Source: Apostichopus japonicus
Lineage: Eukaryota; Echinodermata; Holothuroidea; Aspidochirotida; Stichopodidae
Assembly (NCBI RefSeq): GCF_037975245.1
Contig: NC_092575.1
Span: 2,549,001-2,609,000, forward strand
Direction of reading: 5' to 3'
Length of the DNA: 60,000 bases
Shown here: positions 47,682 to 59,140 of the stretch, one piece after another
Numbering within the stretch: the first letter of the stretch is position 1
How the letters are laid out: each line of letters starts with the position of its first letter
Notes under the pieces: generated by a model
Database searches by the model: none
Told to the model about the DNA's origin: nothing
The model's input: only the letters and a program-made list of their open reading frames with translations
Position numbers and translations under genes: made by a program

Positions 47682-47975
47682 ACTAACCACCAAGCTTAAC
47701 CCCCTCCACTGGCGACGTAAAGACTTACTTGAAGGCCCTGTCACCGAGTATATGACGTGCTCCTATAGTGGAACACCACTCGCTGGGGGTCCGGGTTTTT
47801 AAAAAGACAAACAGCTTCAAAACTGGGATAGATTAAGGGTTTATTACCTAACCTTATCTTATTATCGCAATGTGCTGTGTGCTGTGTGTACCGTTAGCTC
47901 AGAATCCCTGAAGCTCAGGGACCCAGGGTATCTCCCCCTTCAACCCCTGGTGCAGGGTCTATTAGTAAACACACA
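47682..47975. repeat. Second copy of the FT5/FT6-specific segment
   Basis: Near-identical to 41042-41340, with a small extra stretch (GTTAGCTC) before AGAATCCCTGAAGCTC. It lies about 80 bp from the FT6 stop. Confidence 0.7.
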
Positions 47976-48057
47976 TGGTCTCCCCTTATTACACTGATGT
48001 ACCAAATAGAAGCCCTTCTGATTTGTGTTGGTGATCGTTTCGATTAGCTCGTCAAAG

Positions 48058-49554
48058 TTACTGATCCAGAAATGAATATTCAGATTGGCCAAAATCTTTC
48101 AACCACTTGTGTTTTCCACATGCCTTACAGCTGACTAGCCAATCAGGTCCATAAGGATCGACTTTTGTAATTAACGGTTCTTTCCTCCAAGCATTGTTTT
48201 CCAAATATTGTAAAAGATCACATGCTTTCTCATCATGACAAAATGGAAAAACTCTTTTATTGGTGTACACCTCAACTTTTCCATCTTTTCTCCATTCATG
48301 ATATTTTCTATAAAGATTTGTGTTTCCAGCCACTTTCTTAACATATTTGGCAAGATCCTTGATTTTCTCAAAATCGTCTGCGTATATGAAAGAGTTTGGG
48401 GGAGCTAATCGCGTGTATTCCGACTTTTTCGCGCCAATTACGATAGGCACAGATTCGTACTCTGCGAGTGCTTTCCAAAATTTCTCCGTAATGTATTCTG
48501 AACAACATGTATTCTCAAAAGCAAGATAAAATCGATGTTTCCTTAAAATTTCGGATCCTCCCGAGTTACGTGGAATTTTGTGATTGCCACATCCTCCGTA
48601 CATTTCAATATCGATGAATTTTGACAGAAAATAAACAAGTGCCGTTCTGTTCCAGTATGAATGGTGACAGTGGCTACTTGCCCAACTAACCGTCGCGACC
48701 TCCGGGGACTTTGCCGTTGTAACGTTAGTTGGAAAGTCTATACTAACGTTGAAAGGAATGTAAGCACCAAATGGTGCATACACTTCAGATTTACTATGGT
48801 AACCAAAAGTCATGTTGAATTGTAAGTCTTCCAATTCTCGTTTACGGCTAACGGTAGGCGGAGATGTATAGGCACTTTCAGGAGTAGAATAGAGCCAAAT
48901 TTGACGTGGATTTCTTTCACGCAGTAGTGTCTGCCAGTGTTTTATAGAGGTAAATCTAGTAAAGATAAGAACGTCCGCGACTTTACTGGAGTTATCACTT
49001 GTGAAACCATCTTTAAATGAGATGGTTCTGTTAGTTCCGGGACACTTAACTGTTCGAAATAACCACTTGCTGTGATACTTTGTGGTCACTGCCACCAGTG
49101 ATACAACTATGTCCTTATTGATATCATAAACGGGCTTTCCCCTTTTCACATTTTTATTACCATCACTTTCATAATTTAACGATATTGTTTTTGTAATATT
49201 TTTACCATTCTCACCTTTCGGAGTCTTTGCAGTAGTCGTGTTATGGACGCGTTCAATAACGGTCAACTTATCGATCAAAGAAGTCACATTTTCAACATCC
49301 GAATTTCTGATAGCTAAATCAACAGTGAATTTATTTAAAATATCCATATTGATCATATCAAGTCTGCTCGACCTCTCTGGATCCGATATATCCATTTCCG
49401 ACCAAACCGGAGATGATTTATACCGAGGCAGTTTTCTCATATCCAACGTTGACCTTGAAAATTTCGTGTAGGTTCCCATTCCAATGATCACGGAAAAGCA
49501 TAATAATGCAACAAAGATCGACCTAGGCTGTGGTACTTGTACTGTATAAAACAT
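48058..49554 (-). CDS. FT6: alpha-1,3-fucosyltransferase-like (GT10), 498 aa
   Basis: Full-length, with the FYLAFENTCCSEYITEK donor motif and the LDQ end of FT5 and FT7. AGNTNLYRKY removes the late NAT sequon. Private changes include SHCHHSYWNRT, FEKIKDLAKY and DWLVSCKACG, the last just before the CxxC pair. Promoter type A (TATATATA at 49707-49714). Confidence 0.94.
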   Translation of the reverse strand: MFYTVQVPQPRSIFVALLCFSVIIGMGTYTKFSRSTLDMRKLPRYKSSPVWSEMDISDPERSSRLDMINMDILNKFTVDLAIRNSDVENVTSLIDKLTVIERVHNTTTAKTPKGENGKNITKTISLNYESDGNKNVKRGKPVYDINKDIVVSLVAVTTKYHSKWLFRTVKCPGTNRTISFKDGFTSDNSSKVADVLIFTRFTSIKHWQTLLRERNPRQIWLYSTPESAYTSPPTVSRKRELEDLQFNMTFGYHSKSEVYAPFGAYIPFNVSIDFPTNVTTAKSPEVATVSWASSHCHHSYWNRTALVYFLSKFIDIEMYGGCGNHKIPRNSGGSEILRKHRFYLAFENTCCSEYITEKFWKALAEYESVPIVIGAKKSEYTRLAPPNSFIYADDFEKIKDLAKYVKKVAGNTNLYRKYHEWRKDGKVEVYTNKRVFPFCHDEKACDLLQYLENNAWRKEPLITKVDPYGPDWLVSCKACGKHKWLKDFGQSEYSFLDQ

Positions 49555-49885
49555 GTTTGTTTCTTGCTTGCTCTTGATCTCTGGTCATTAATTGTATTTA
49601 CGTTCAGAAAACTATAACTAATTTTACCTCTATTTTACGGTGATCCTAGTAGAACGCTTTGCGACTTCAGTGTCTAGTGGATACACTTATAGGCGTCACA
49701 AGACCGTATATATAGACTTCTGTTGAGTAAACAAGAAGAAAGATCTTAACCTCGCTATGATATGTATACCACAATCCGTTAGTAAAACGACGGTGTAAAG
49801 CCGTTTTATGATGCTTTCAACGTTATTTAAAATCATTGAAGGGTACACAGAGCTGGGTGAGCCATGATCGGTACAATAGTAGAAG

Positions 49886-50475
49886 TTGTTTAAAAGTAAT
49901 GCATTCTCCCTGTTGCAAATAAGGAATGTTTTGTATTGCCTGATCTGTGATTTGTGTGTTCTAAAGTCTCTCTTTATATTCCTCGTATTAAAGCTTGGAA
50001 TACATTTCATGGAAAGGATAAATTTGTACTGGAGCATGTTCAGAGGAGGGCTGCTAGGGTTATTTCCAACATTTCTCTTATGGAAGCCGTTAAAGAGTTC
50101 TTGGGCTAACTACACTTGAATTGATGATAGCGATATGATACCGTTTTAAAAGTTCCCTAGTGATTGTTTAGGTGCTTGTAATTTTTTGAATGTTTCAACT
50201 ACTTCTCGAACTCGTAGTCATAGACTCAAATAAACTTCTTTTTTTTCGTCTGGATATTATAAAATTTAGCTTCTCTCAAAGGGTTGTGAATGAAACTTGC
50301 CAGAATGGGTGGTCAGTTAAAATTCTGTGCTGTCTTTGAAAAAAAAAAACATTGATATTTTCCTTTACTAAGATTGGTCGTACTTAATGGGGTTAAGGGT
50401 GCACTGCTTAATTTATTTATTTGTTATTATTGATTTTCTTTAATAAATTTATATAATATATATATATATATATAA
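49886..50475 (+). mobile_element. Retroelement family 2 copy with (TA)n tail at the FT6/U6 junction
   Basis: Same landmarks as in U1 and U2 (QRRAARVIS-type stretch at about 50040-50070, FSQRVVNE at about 50270-50295), more eroded. A short (TA)n lies at 50457-50474. Confidence 0.7.
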
Positions 50476-50511
50476 TGTTAATATAATTATGATGGCGATG
50501 ATGATGATGAT

Positions 50512-52431
50512 TTTACGCATGTGCATACCCATTTAAGAAATTTGTTATCCGGAGGCTACCTGTGGCTACCCAAGGGATGGCGCATTCAAAATGTACCGTG
50601 ATCTCAGTAATGCTGATATACCGTGGCCGGGATCAATCTTCGGTATGACGGTGTCTGCCATCTGGTACTGGTGCACGAATTACGTGTGGGATAATTAAGT
50701 TTTTCCAGTAAAAATGGATTAACAGCCTGTCCATTTAACTTATGTTGCTGTTCTTCAGTCTGCCTCTGAAGAACCTGCTTGGATCGCAACATCAGATAGG
50801 CTGACTTTCAAACATGATGTATGAGACAACAAAACGAAGGAAATAATCGCTTTAAAAACGGAATGTTTAACTGTATGAATTTAACTTGTTTCATATTATT
50901 TGTTCGAAGTTAAGCTGTATAATACATAAGTACTCTTAACCAGTTTTTCTGTCTGAATTTTTGCAAATTATACCACAATTATCGTACTTTTCTTTTAAAG
51001 GGAAATTCTTGTTATAAAATTCGAACTTAGAAATGTGCAATTGATAAACCTTTTAGTTTTTGCCAAACGACAGGAACACACACAAGGAAACAACTTATAC
51101 GGAAATAGGAAACATAATACATCACTCCTGTTTGTTCAAACTACTATATACCTTCTTCTCTGAATTTGTCATCCATACAATCTTTACCAGAGAAAGCATC
51201 ACTTTCATAATTCTATGTGTGCAGTGTATTCTTTTATTTTAAGGTTATCGTCCAAAGAATATTAGCCTCCCAACATATTTTTCATGCCCAAGGAGCTTGC
51301 ATTTTGGCTGGATTCCTCAAGTCGCTGCCGATATTCATGTTGGTGATACCAGGAATGGTGAGCAGGGTACTGTTCAAAGATGAGGTAGCATGCGTCACCC
51401 CCGAAGTTTGTACACAGGTCTGTGGCAAACTGTCACACAATAAGTGAGATGGGGATGATAATAGTAATACAGAAAGAACGAAAGAACTTGTCTCGGTAAT
51501 GAATGCTTCAAATTAAGAGAATCCCAACTCCTCGGGTAATAGTTATAATAATTGAATTTACGATATTATTCCACATCGAGCCAAAGTCAGTAGTAACCCC
51601 AAGAATCGTTGTATAATCTACTCTTTTAAGATATGTTCCATCCATTGATATGTCAAATGTCCTCCTTGTTTTTCTTATGCTGCTCTTCTTATTTTGAAAA
51701 ACAGTGTAATTAGTCTTACTCACATGAAAGGAAAGTTTATTGGCATGCAGAGAACCAAGCATAGAATCCGAAAATCAAACTTTGTCTTTAACCCACGTCA
51801 TTGAACTGAAAAGCAATAGGAACCCTCTTGCCTATAAAAGTAAGACAGACATTATGTATAGTCATGATTATATTAGTTTATGTGTATTTATTTATACAAT
51901 TTTTTTTCATATTAAACACATAATAATCCGAATTCTCGTCTTGTCTACAACTTTATTGGTTTTATGGAAATACATACGTGTGGTCCTTGTTACGACGGTA
52001 TGCAACCCCACCCCCCCCCCCCCGGCCTCCCCAAGCTAGTAAAGAAATCGCTGTAAAGGGATTATTGCACCTACGCAGAAAGCAGGGTAAATTTTGTTCT
52101 AATTTCGATCAAGTTGTTTAATATTTCTCACACTGACTTATACGTTGTTCATTTATTGTAAAAGTGTTATTTTTAATTCGTATTTCAATTCTTTTTATCA
52201 CTTTTCGCAGATCCAGACGCGCCTTTGGGGAACTTTTGTGTTGATAGCTTCTATGGAACGTCAACCAAAAGTCACAAAAGCCACGATGAAAAAGAATCTA
52301 CTTTAAAAAGATATCAAAACGATTTTAATGTGAAACTTGTTGGAGCAAGTCTGGTGCAGAAAATTTGTCTGAATGTTTCACTGGTTACGATGTTAGGATT
52401 TTGTTTACTTCTTATGAGTTATTTCGCGTAA
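50512..52431 (+). pseudogene. U6: SLC5 duplicate (F, partial G, M)
   Basis: F copy 50512-50683 is degenerate and its last codon CAG has changed to TAC. G copy 51244-51428 is cut and fused directly into retroelement family 1, so H-K are gone. M copy 52211-52431 is full length (221 nt), open, with its acceptor. Confidence 0.88.
51428..51810 (-). mobile_element. Retroelement family 1 upstream-edge copy in U6
   Basis: This copy preserves the element's upstream edge best (51508-51762): [55 protein letters not shown], a standard stretch before the C-terminal part of a non-LTR reverse transcriptase. Confidence 0.8.
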
Positions 52432-53164
52432 TAGAAAGAACACAAAACAACAACAAAAACACTTTTGGAAGCAGATACAGAAAGAACGCTTTCTTACTTT
52501 CAGTAGTTTTCAAATTTGTTTCGGAAAGCAGCGTTTTTTACTTTGGTTAAAGGTGTACCAGTCCGCCAAATTACTGTACTTTTTTTAAATACTCGCCGAA
52601 GATAGAGATATTACTGTTTATGACTATATATGGTGGTGTTATACGTCTAGTGTAGGTTCAAGAGTCCATTCCAAAGGGAGTATAGATATAAACACATGGT
52701 TCATGGTTAAAGAGTAATGAACGGGTGATTAATAAATTTGATTGTATTCTCAACATTGTTTTTCACTAAGAATTAATTAATCAAATGAAACCAAAAATTG
52801 TTGAAATATTTCAAAATTGCAAACCTATTTGTAATGAAACTTGTTTAGTCAATTAACGAGCTATGTCTTTTATGAAATCGTATCGAATCGCATCAATAAA
52901 ATATTTTTTTTCATCTGGAAGAGCCCGGCCCTTTCAGTGAATTAGACCGGTTCTGTTGCCACCTGAACTGATACGTATCAAGTAATGTGTACTTATTACC
53001 TGAGAATGTATCTACGTATCAAGTTTAGTTAATACACATAAATATGTGCCAGGTCATGGATACTTATTACGTGAATACATGTGGTCTGCCTTAATTTCCA
53101 TTGATTTACCAAAATGAATCCCCTCTGATTTGTGTTGGTGATCGTTTCGATTAGCTCGTCAAAG
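52432..53164. other. 3' flank of FT7
   Basis: A copy of the convergent intergenic region. No gene and no minisatellite expansion. Confidence 0.6.
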
Positions 53165-54658
53165 TTACTGATCCAGAAATGAATATTCAGATTGGCCAAA
53201 ATCTTTCAACCACTTGTGTTTTCCACATGCCTTACAGCTGCCTAGCCAATCAGGTCCATAAGGATCGACTTTTGTAATTAACGGTTCTTTCCTCCAAGCA
53301 TTGTTTTCCAAATATTGTAATAGATCACATGCTTTCTCATCATGACAAAATGGAAAAACTCTTTTATTGGTGTACACCTCAACTTTTCCATCTTTTCTCC
53401 ATTCATGATATTTTCTATATAGAGTTGCGTTTCCAGCCACTTTCTTGACATATTTGGCAAGATCCTCGATTTTCTCAAAATCGTCTGCGTATATGAAAGA
53501 GTTTGGGGGAGCTAATCGCGTGTATTCCGACTTTTTCGCGCCAATTACGATAGGCACAGATTCGTACTCTGCGAGTGCTTTCCAAAATTTCTCCGTAATG
53601 TATTCTGAACAACATGTATTCTCAACAGCAAGATAAAATCGATGTTTCCTTAAAATTTCTGATCCTTCTGAGTTGCGTGGAATTTTGTGATTGCCACATC
53701 CTCCGTACATTTCAATATCGATGAATTTTGACAGGAAATAAACAAGTGCCGTTCTGTTCCAGTATGCATGCCGGCAATGGCTACTTGCCCAACTAACCGT
53801 CGCCACCTCCGGGGATTTTTCCGTTGTAACGTTAGTTGGAAAGTCTATACTAACGTTGAAAGGAATGTAAGCACCAAATGGTGCGTACACTTCAGATTTA
53901 CTATGGTAACCAAAAGTCATGTTGAATTGTAAGTCTTCAAATTCTCGTTTACGGCTAACGGTAGGCGGAGATGTATAGGCACTTTCAGGAGTAGAATAGA
54001 GCCAAATTTGACGTGGCTTTCTTTCACGCAGTAGCGTCTGCCAGTGTCTTATAGAAGTAGATTTAGTAAAGATAAGAACGTCCGCGACTTTGCTGAAGTT
54101 ATCATTCGTGAAATCATCTTTAAATGAGATGGTTCTGTTAGTTCCGGGACATTTAACTGTTCGAAATAACCACTTGCCGTGATACTTTTTGGTCACTGCA
54201 ACCAGTGATACAACTATGTCCTTATTGATATCATAAACGGGCTTTCCCTTGACATCTTTACTACCATCACTTTCATCATTTAGCGATATTATATTTGTAA
54301 CATTTTTACCATTCTCACCTTTCGGAGTCTTTGCCGTAGTTGTGTTATGGACGCGTTCAATAACAGTCAACTTATCCATCAAAGAAGTCACATTTTCAAC
54401 GTCCAAATTTCTGATAGCTAAATCAACAGTGGAGTTGTGTAAACTATCCATATTGATCACATCATGTCCGCTCGATCTCGCTGGATCCGATATATCCATT
54501 TCCGACCAAACCGGAGATGATTGATACCGAGGCAGTTTTCCCATCTCCAACGTGGACTTTGTCATTTTCGTGTAGATTCCAATTCCAGTGATCACGGAAA
54601 AGTATAATAATGCAACAAAGATCGACCTAGGCTGTGGTACTTGTACTGTATAAAACAT
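53165..54658 (-). CDS. FT7: alpha-1,3-fucosyltransferase-like (GT10), 497 aa, variant donor motif
   Basis: Full-length. It shares with FT3 the FYLAVEN motif (codon 53624-53626), SHCRHAYW, the SKDVKGKP stem and the transporter-intron 5' flank, but ends LDQ like FT5 and FT6, so it appears mosaic. Private changes include LLYFSV in the signal-anchor, RYQSSPVW, DVINMDSLHNST and NLDVENV. It lacks the TATA-type promoter region. Confidence 0.94.
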   Translation of the reverse strand: MFYTVQVPQPRSIFVALLYFSVITGIGIYTKMTKSTLEMGKLPRYQSSPVWSEMDISDPARSSGHDVINMDSLHNSTVDLAIRNLDVENVTSLMDKLTVIERVHNTTTAKTPKGENGKNVTNIISLNDESDGSKDVKGKPVYDINKDIVVSLVAVTKKYHGKWLFRTVKCPGTNRTISFKDDFTNDNFSKVADVLIFTKSTSIRHWQTLLRERKPRQIWLYSTPESAYTSPPTVSRKREFEDLQFNMTFGYHSKSEVYAPFGAYIPFNVSIDFPTNVTTEKSPEVATVSWASSHCRHAYWNRTALVYFLSKFIDIEMYGGCGNHKIPRNSEGSEILRKHRFYLAVENTCCSEYITEKFWKALAEYESVPIVIGAKKSEYTRLAPPNSFIYADDFEKIEDLAKYVKKVAGNATLYRKYHEWRKDGKVEVYTNKRVFPFCHDEKACDLLQYLENNAWRKEPLITKVDPYGPDWLGSCKACGKHKWLKDFGQSEYSFLDQ

Positions 54659-54674
54659 GTTTGTTTATTGCTTG

Positions 54675-55206
54675 TTGTTGATTATGATAATAAAAGTAAT
54701 AACAACAATAGAAGTAATAATACTAATAATGAAGATTTATAAAGCGCAGATATATCCACCGATAACTGTGCTCAAGGCGCAAATAATCCAGATATTACAG
54801 GTAAGTCATTCCAACTGTTCTGCCTCACTGCCTACCATCCGCGGAACAGTCAGGTTTCAGTACCTGAGAAAACTTACAGATCAAAAGCAATGGCTTAATT
54901 ATTCACATTTTTTCATTAGTTTTCTTAGGATTCTTTTCACACAGGTGGTACAAATAGAGCTATTGTTGTGTGAATAAAGGAATTTCTCACTTAGCCTCTA
55001 TCTCACCTTTCCAAATCAAACATCACACTTAAATTCAACTATGTAAACGTTTGACCTTACAAACGAACTTGTTTTTGATTACGTTGATGGTTGAAATATA
55101 GTTGAACAAACAAACAAGAAACGCATAGGCCTAAACATTATTACTTCATAGGGGAATTTTGGAACGAATCCCTGTGTGATACAATGCATTAGATAGATAT
55201 ATATAC

Positions 55207-55255
<49 letters not shown>

Positions 55256-55670
55256 TATAAGTACTTGTAAGTAAGGTAACCCCAAAATACAAACTAACAA
55301 AGTATAACAAAGGTAAAAAGTATGACAAAAAAAAAATGTTTCAAGAAAAATGAATAATAATAAGAAAAAGTGTGGGGGAGAGAAAAAAATTTAACATATT
55401 ATATAAACTATATATATATAATTGTTTTTAGCAAAGTTAAAAATCTTATTTCGATAAGTTGAACATTAGACGATAGAGTTGGTACAGTCACGAAAGATGG
55501 CGCTGAAACAGAAATTGATGTTTATTTCGTGAGGATTTTATTTTAGCCTCTTCTTAATATGTCTTTGTTTGTTTGTTTCATTCTAACAGGTGGAATCTCT
55601 GCTGTCATATACACTGACGTATTGCACTGTTTATTTTTACTGGTTGGAGGATTTACCTTAATGATTTTAT
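54675..55670 (+). pseudogene. U7 left part: SLC5 intron remnant with micro-inversion, and exon E
   Basis: It follows U3's left part closely, but 55075-55194 is the reverse complement of 29147-29266 and is followed by an interrupted (TA)n to 55258. Exon E copy 55590-55670 is complete (81 nt). Confidence 0.87.
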
Positions 55671-55710
55671 GTAAGTATAATAAGGGAACTTTTTATTTTT
55701 AGGCACCATA

Positions 55711-58039
55711 ACGCATGCGCAATACCAACTTCAACAGTTCGTGATCCCAACGCTACTTGTGGCTACCCAAGGGAAGACGCATTCAAAATGTACCGTGGTC
55801 CGAGTAATGTTGATATACCGTGGCCGGGATCAATCTTCGGTGAAACGGTGTCTGCCATCTGCATGGTACTGGTGCACGGATCAGCTGTGGTATCAATTAA
55901 GTCTTTTTCCAATTAGAATGGAATGATAATCTGTCTGTTTAACTTATTTTGCTCTTCTTCAGTCTGTCTCTGAAGAATCTGCTAGGATCGAAACGTCAGA
56001 TTTGACTTTGACTTTCAAACATAATGTATGAGACAACAAAACGAAGGAAATAATCGCTTTAACTGTATGAATTTAAAATATTTCATATTATTTGTTATTT
56101 TCGAGGCTAAGCTGTATGATACAATAGTACTCTTTACCAGTTTTTTTTTCCAAAAATTAGTTAATGATACCACAATTATCGTATTTTCTTTTAAAGGGAA
56201 ATTCTTGTCATAAAATTCGAACTTCGAATTGTGCAATTGAACACCTTTCTATTTTCTTCGCGATATAGGACACGGACACACACAAAAGAAGCAACTTATA
56301 CAGAAAATAGAAAAATAATGTAGCACTCCTGTTTTTTTCTAGATACTGTAGACCTTCTTCTCTGAATTTCTCATCCATACAATCGTTTCCATAGAAAGAA
56401 TCACTTTCATAATTCTATGATGTGTGCAGTGTGTTCTTTTATTTAAGGTTACCGTCCAAAGAACATTAGTCTCCAAATATGTACTTCATGCCCAAGGAGC
56501 TTGCATTTTGGCTGGATTCCTCAAGTCGCTGCCGATATTCATGTTGGTGATACCAGGATTGGTGAGCAGGATACTGTTCGCAGATGAGGTAGCATGCGTC
56601 ACCTCCGAAGTTTGTAAACAGGTCTGTGGCAATCCGTCTGGGTACAGCAAATTTGCATATACAAAACTAGTGGTCGAAGTTGTACCAGAAGGTAAGTTGA
56701 ACGTATACAATGATACAATATATACGGTATCAAATTGGTTGGAAGGGGCGGTGACTAAGGGTGCGAGGCAAATATCTCAACTTCAATCCTAATTGGAAAA
56801 TGACGACGTCCTCCCCCCCCCCACCCTTCGTCCCTTCTTCCGCGTTCTGATTAACATGCTTAATGATATATTTCATTGCTACACCATGACAAGGAGAAAG
56901 TCAATGTATGCCTCAGAAAGCTCTGTTTGATGCCCCCCCCCCCCTTCAAGTATTCAACTCCCTTCCCTTCCCCAAACCCATACCCTACCGTCTCTACCCA
57001 AATTAAACCTTCTTGGTGTTTGAGATCTAAACTGGCCTCTAAATGCGATATTAACTTATAATTGTGACTTTATATTATTCTAATCATCATATTTCCATGG
57101 ATCCGCGATGCAATGGAACAAACAAAAACCGTTTTGCTTACATGTGTATGGTTTTTTTTTTTGCTTTATTTTATTGACAGGACTAAGAGGTTTAGTAATA
57201 GCCGATGTTCGCAGTTCTTTAATGAGTTCCTTGACATCCATATTCTTGTATTTGGTCTACACTGTTCAAGTTGCAGTGCAGTCAAGTTCAGCGCCGTGCA
57301 TTACATTACAGTACACGACATTACAGTGCAGTACAACACAGTACTGAACAATGAAGTGTTACACAGTGCAATACAATACAGCATATTATATTACAGTACA
57401 TTACAGTACCAGAAAAAGACGATGGTAGTTTTTGTCGCAATCATTGTACTAGGTTGCCATATAATTCCACTGAATTATTCATGAAGTCATGCTTCCTTCT
57501 TACCTTGATAAAGATTGACGGCTTGACATGGTGGACAACACATAAAAAGACCCGTCACAACACCTCGATGTCTCGATACGAATAACTATACGACGGACAT
57601 TCCTCTATAAGATATAACAATCTTTATTGGCTAAAAAGGAATTGGAGTTCACTCCATCTCAGTATAACATACATAAAACAGTCATAAATACATCAAAACA
57701 TAAGATTTATAATATATACATTTCTTAAGACAATAAAAATCCATGTACTGGCATATAGAAAAAAAACCTATTTCCTACAAAACTCGTTGGCAAGACTAAG
57801 AATGGCCCTTGGCAAGAACGAACGTCTGTATCTTTCTGTCCGGCATCTGATGACAATTGGCCTGCCAGTTCGACTGCTATACTCAACCTGATTTCCTAGA
57901 GGATGTTCCGACGACGTAATTGACATAATATTTCTTTTAGTTACCCTGACAAGCAGCTCATCTACTGATCTGAGATCATCAGACCGGCAAACTCGCCTCG
58001 CTTTTCTAACAAGAAGCAGACCGGGTGAAAGTTCAACAG
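55711..58039 (+). pseudogene. U7 right part: SLC5 F, G, partial H, interrupted K
   Basis: F copy 55711-55884 has the same 5' loss and CATG insertion as U3, and its donor GT is mutated to CT. G copy 56448-56691 is complete (244 nt) and open. H copy from 57181 is cut at about 57246. K copy is 57514-57607 plus 58013-58039 around the family 3 insertion. Confidence 0.9.
57608..58012 (-). mobile_element. Retroelement family 3 fragment in the exon K copy of U7
   Basis: Same insertion point, truncation and orientation as 31663-32069, with a few base differences. It was inherited by duplication. Confidence 0.85.
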
Positions 58040-59047
58040 GTAGAGCACTCAGCACAGTAACGTAGGCGTGTCATAAGCTCTGACGTGTGTTAATTCACAC
58101 TCTGTAAAGCCTTATAAACACAAACGTTGTAAACATGATATCCCAAAGAAAGGTTACAGCACATAGCTCATATTTGGCATGTGTCTTTCTTATAGTGAGC
58201 ACAAGAACCCTAATATATTTGGTGGAGGTCAAAGGTCATATGGAGTCAACAGAGGTTCAAATGTCAAAATATCAAAAGTACTTCATCTTGAGAACTTTAC
58301 CTTCAAAACAGATTATTTATGCATGGTAGAGCACTCACATGATAAGTAAATTGCTCCACAATTTGGTCGATAGGTGAAAGCTCATTTCAGGTTCTCAGAA
58401 GCAAACCCTACAAAATTTCTAAAGGTCAGTTCTCAATGAAGATGTGACATTTATGCTGATTTGACTTCCACGTTTGTGGACGATCATCTTTGCTGTGTTA
58501 GGTGGAGGTCAAAGTTCAGCTTAGGTGTATAGCTAAATAAGTAACTCACAGTTTGTGAAGTGGGAGGATTCAAACTTTCGGCTGTCTTAGGACTCTGAAC
58601 AGTTTTTCATTACTCTTACTCTTACTCTTGAGTCAGTGAAATCATGTCGATAAAGTTTAGACTTCCTTGGGTTTTCAAGCAGCTACTTTTACAAGTATTT
58701 TCAAGTTGTCTCCTTGTGTTTATGCTCTACTAAACTCAACTACTCATTGTGCTTCATATTATGGATATTTGCTGTCATAATATTGCTTGTATCAGCTTGT
58801 TACCTCTTGACCTTAAGAAGTGGTTAATCGCCATCTCTGTATTTCCTATTTATCTTCCTTGTCCCCCACCCCCCCCCCACTTCCATATGTTAAAATGTAA
58901 GCGCTGACTCTGTTTAGATTCATACTGCTCTCCACCTGCAGATAAACTGCAGCCAGGGGTAACTTGCGCAAACTATTCATGTGCTACATATGTCCCGTTG
59001 GTTCTACATGCAGCCGGTTGGGATATTCTTCCATGCTAATAACATTC

Positions 59048-59049
<2 letters not shown>

Positions 59050-59085
<36 letters not shown>

Positions 59086-59105
59086 TAATTATATATATAT
59101 ATACA

Positions 59106-59139
<34 letters not shown>

Positions 59140-59140
59140 C
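59050..59140. repeat. (TA)n microsatellite, U7
   Basis: About 90 bp of TA with a few interruptions at the 3' tail of the retroelement family 1 copy. Confidence 0.9.
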
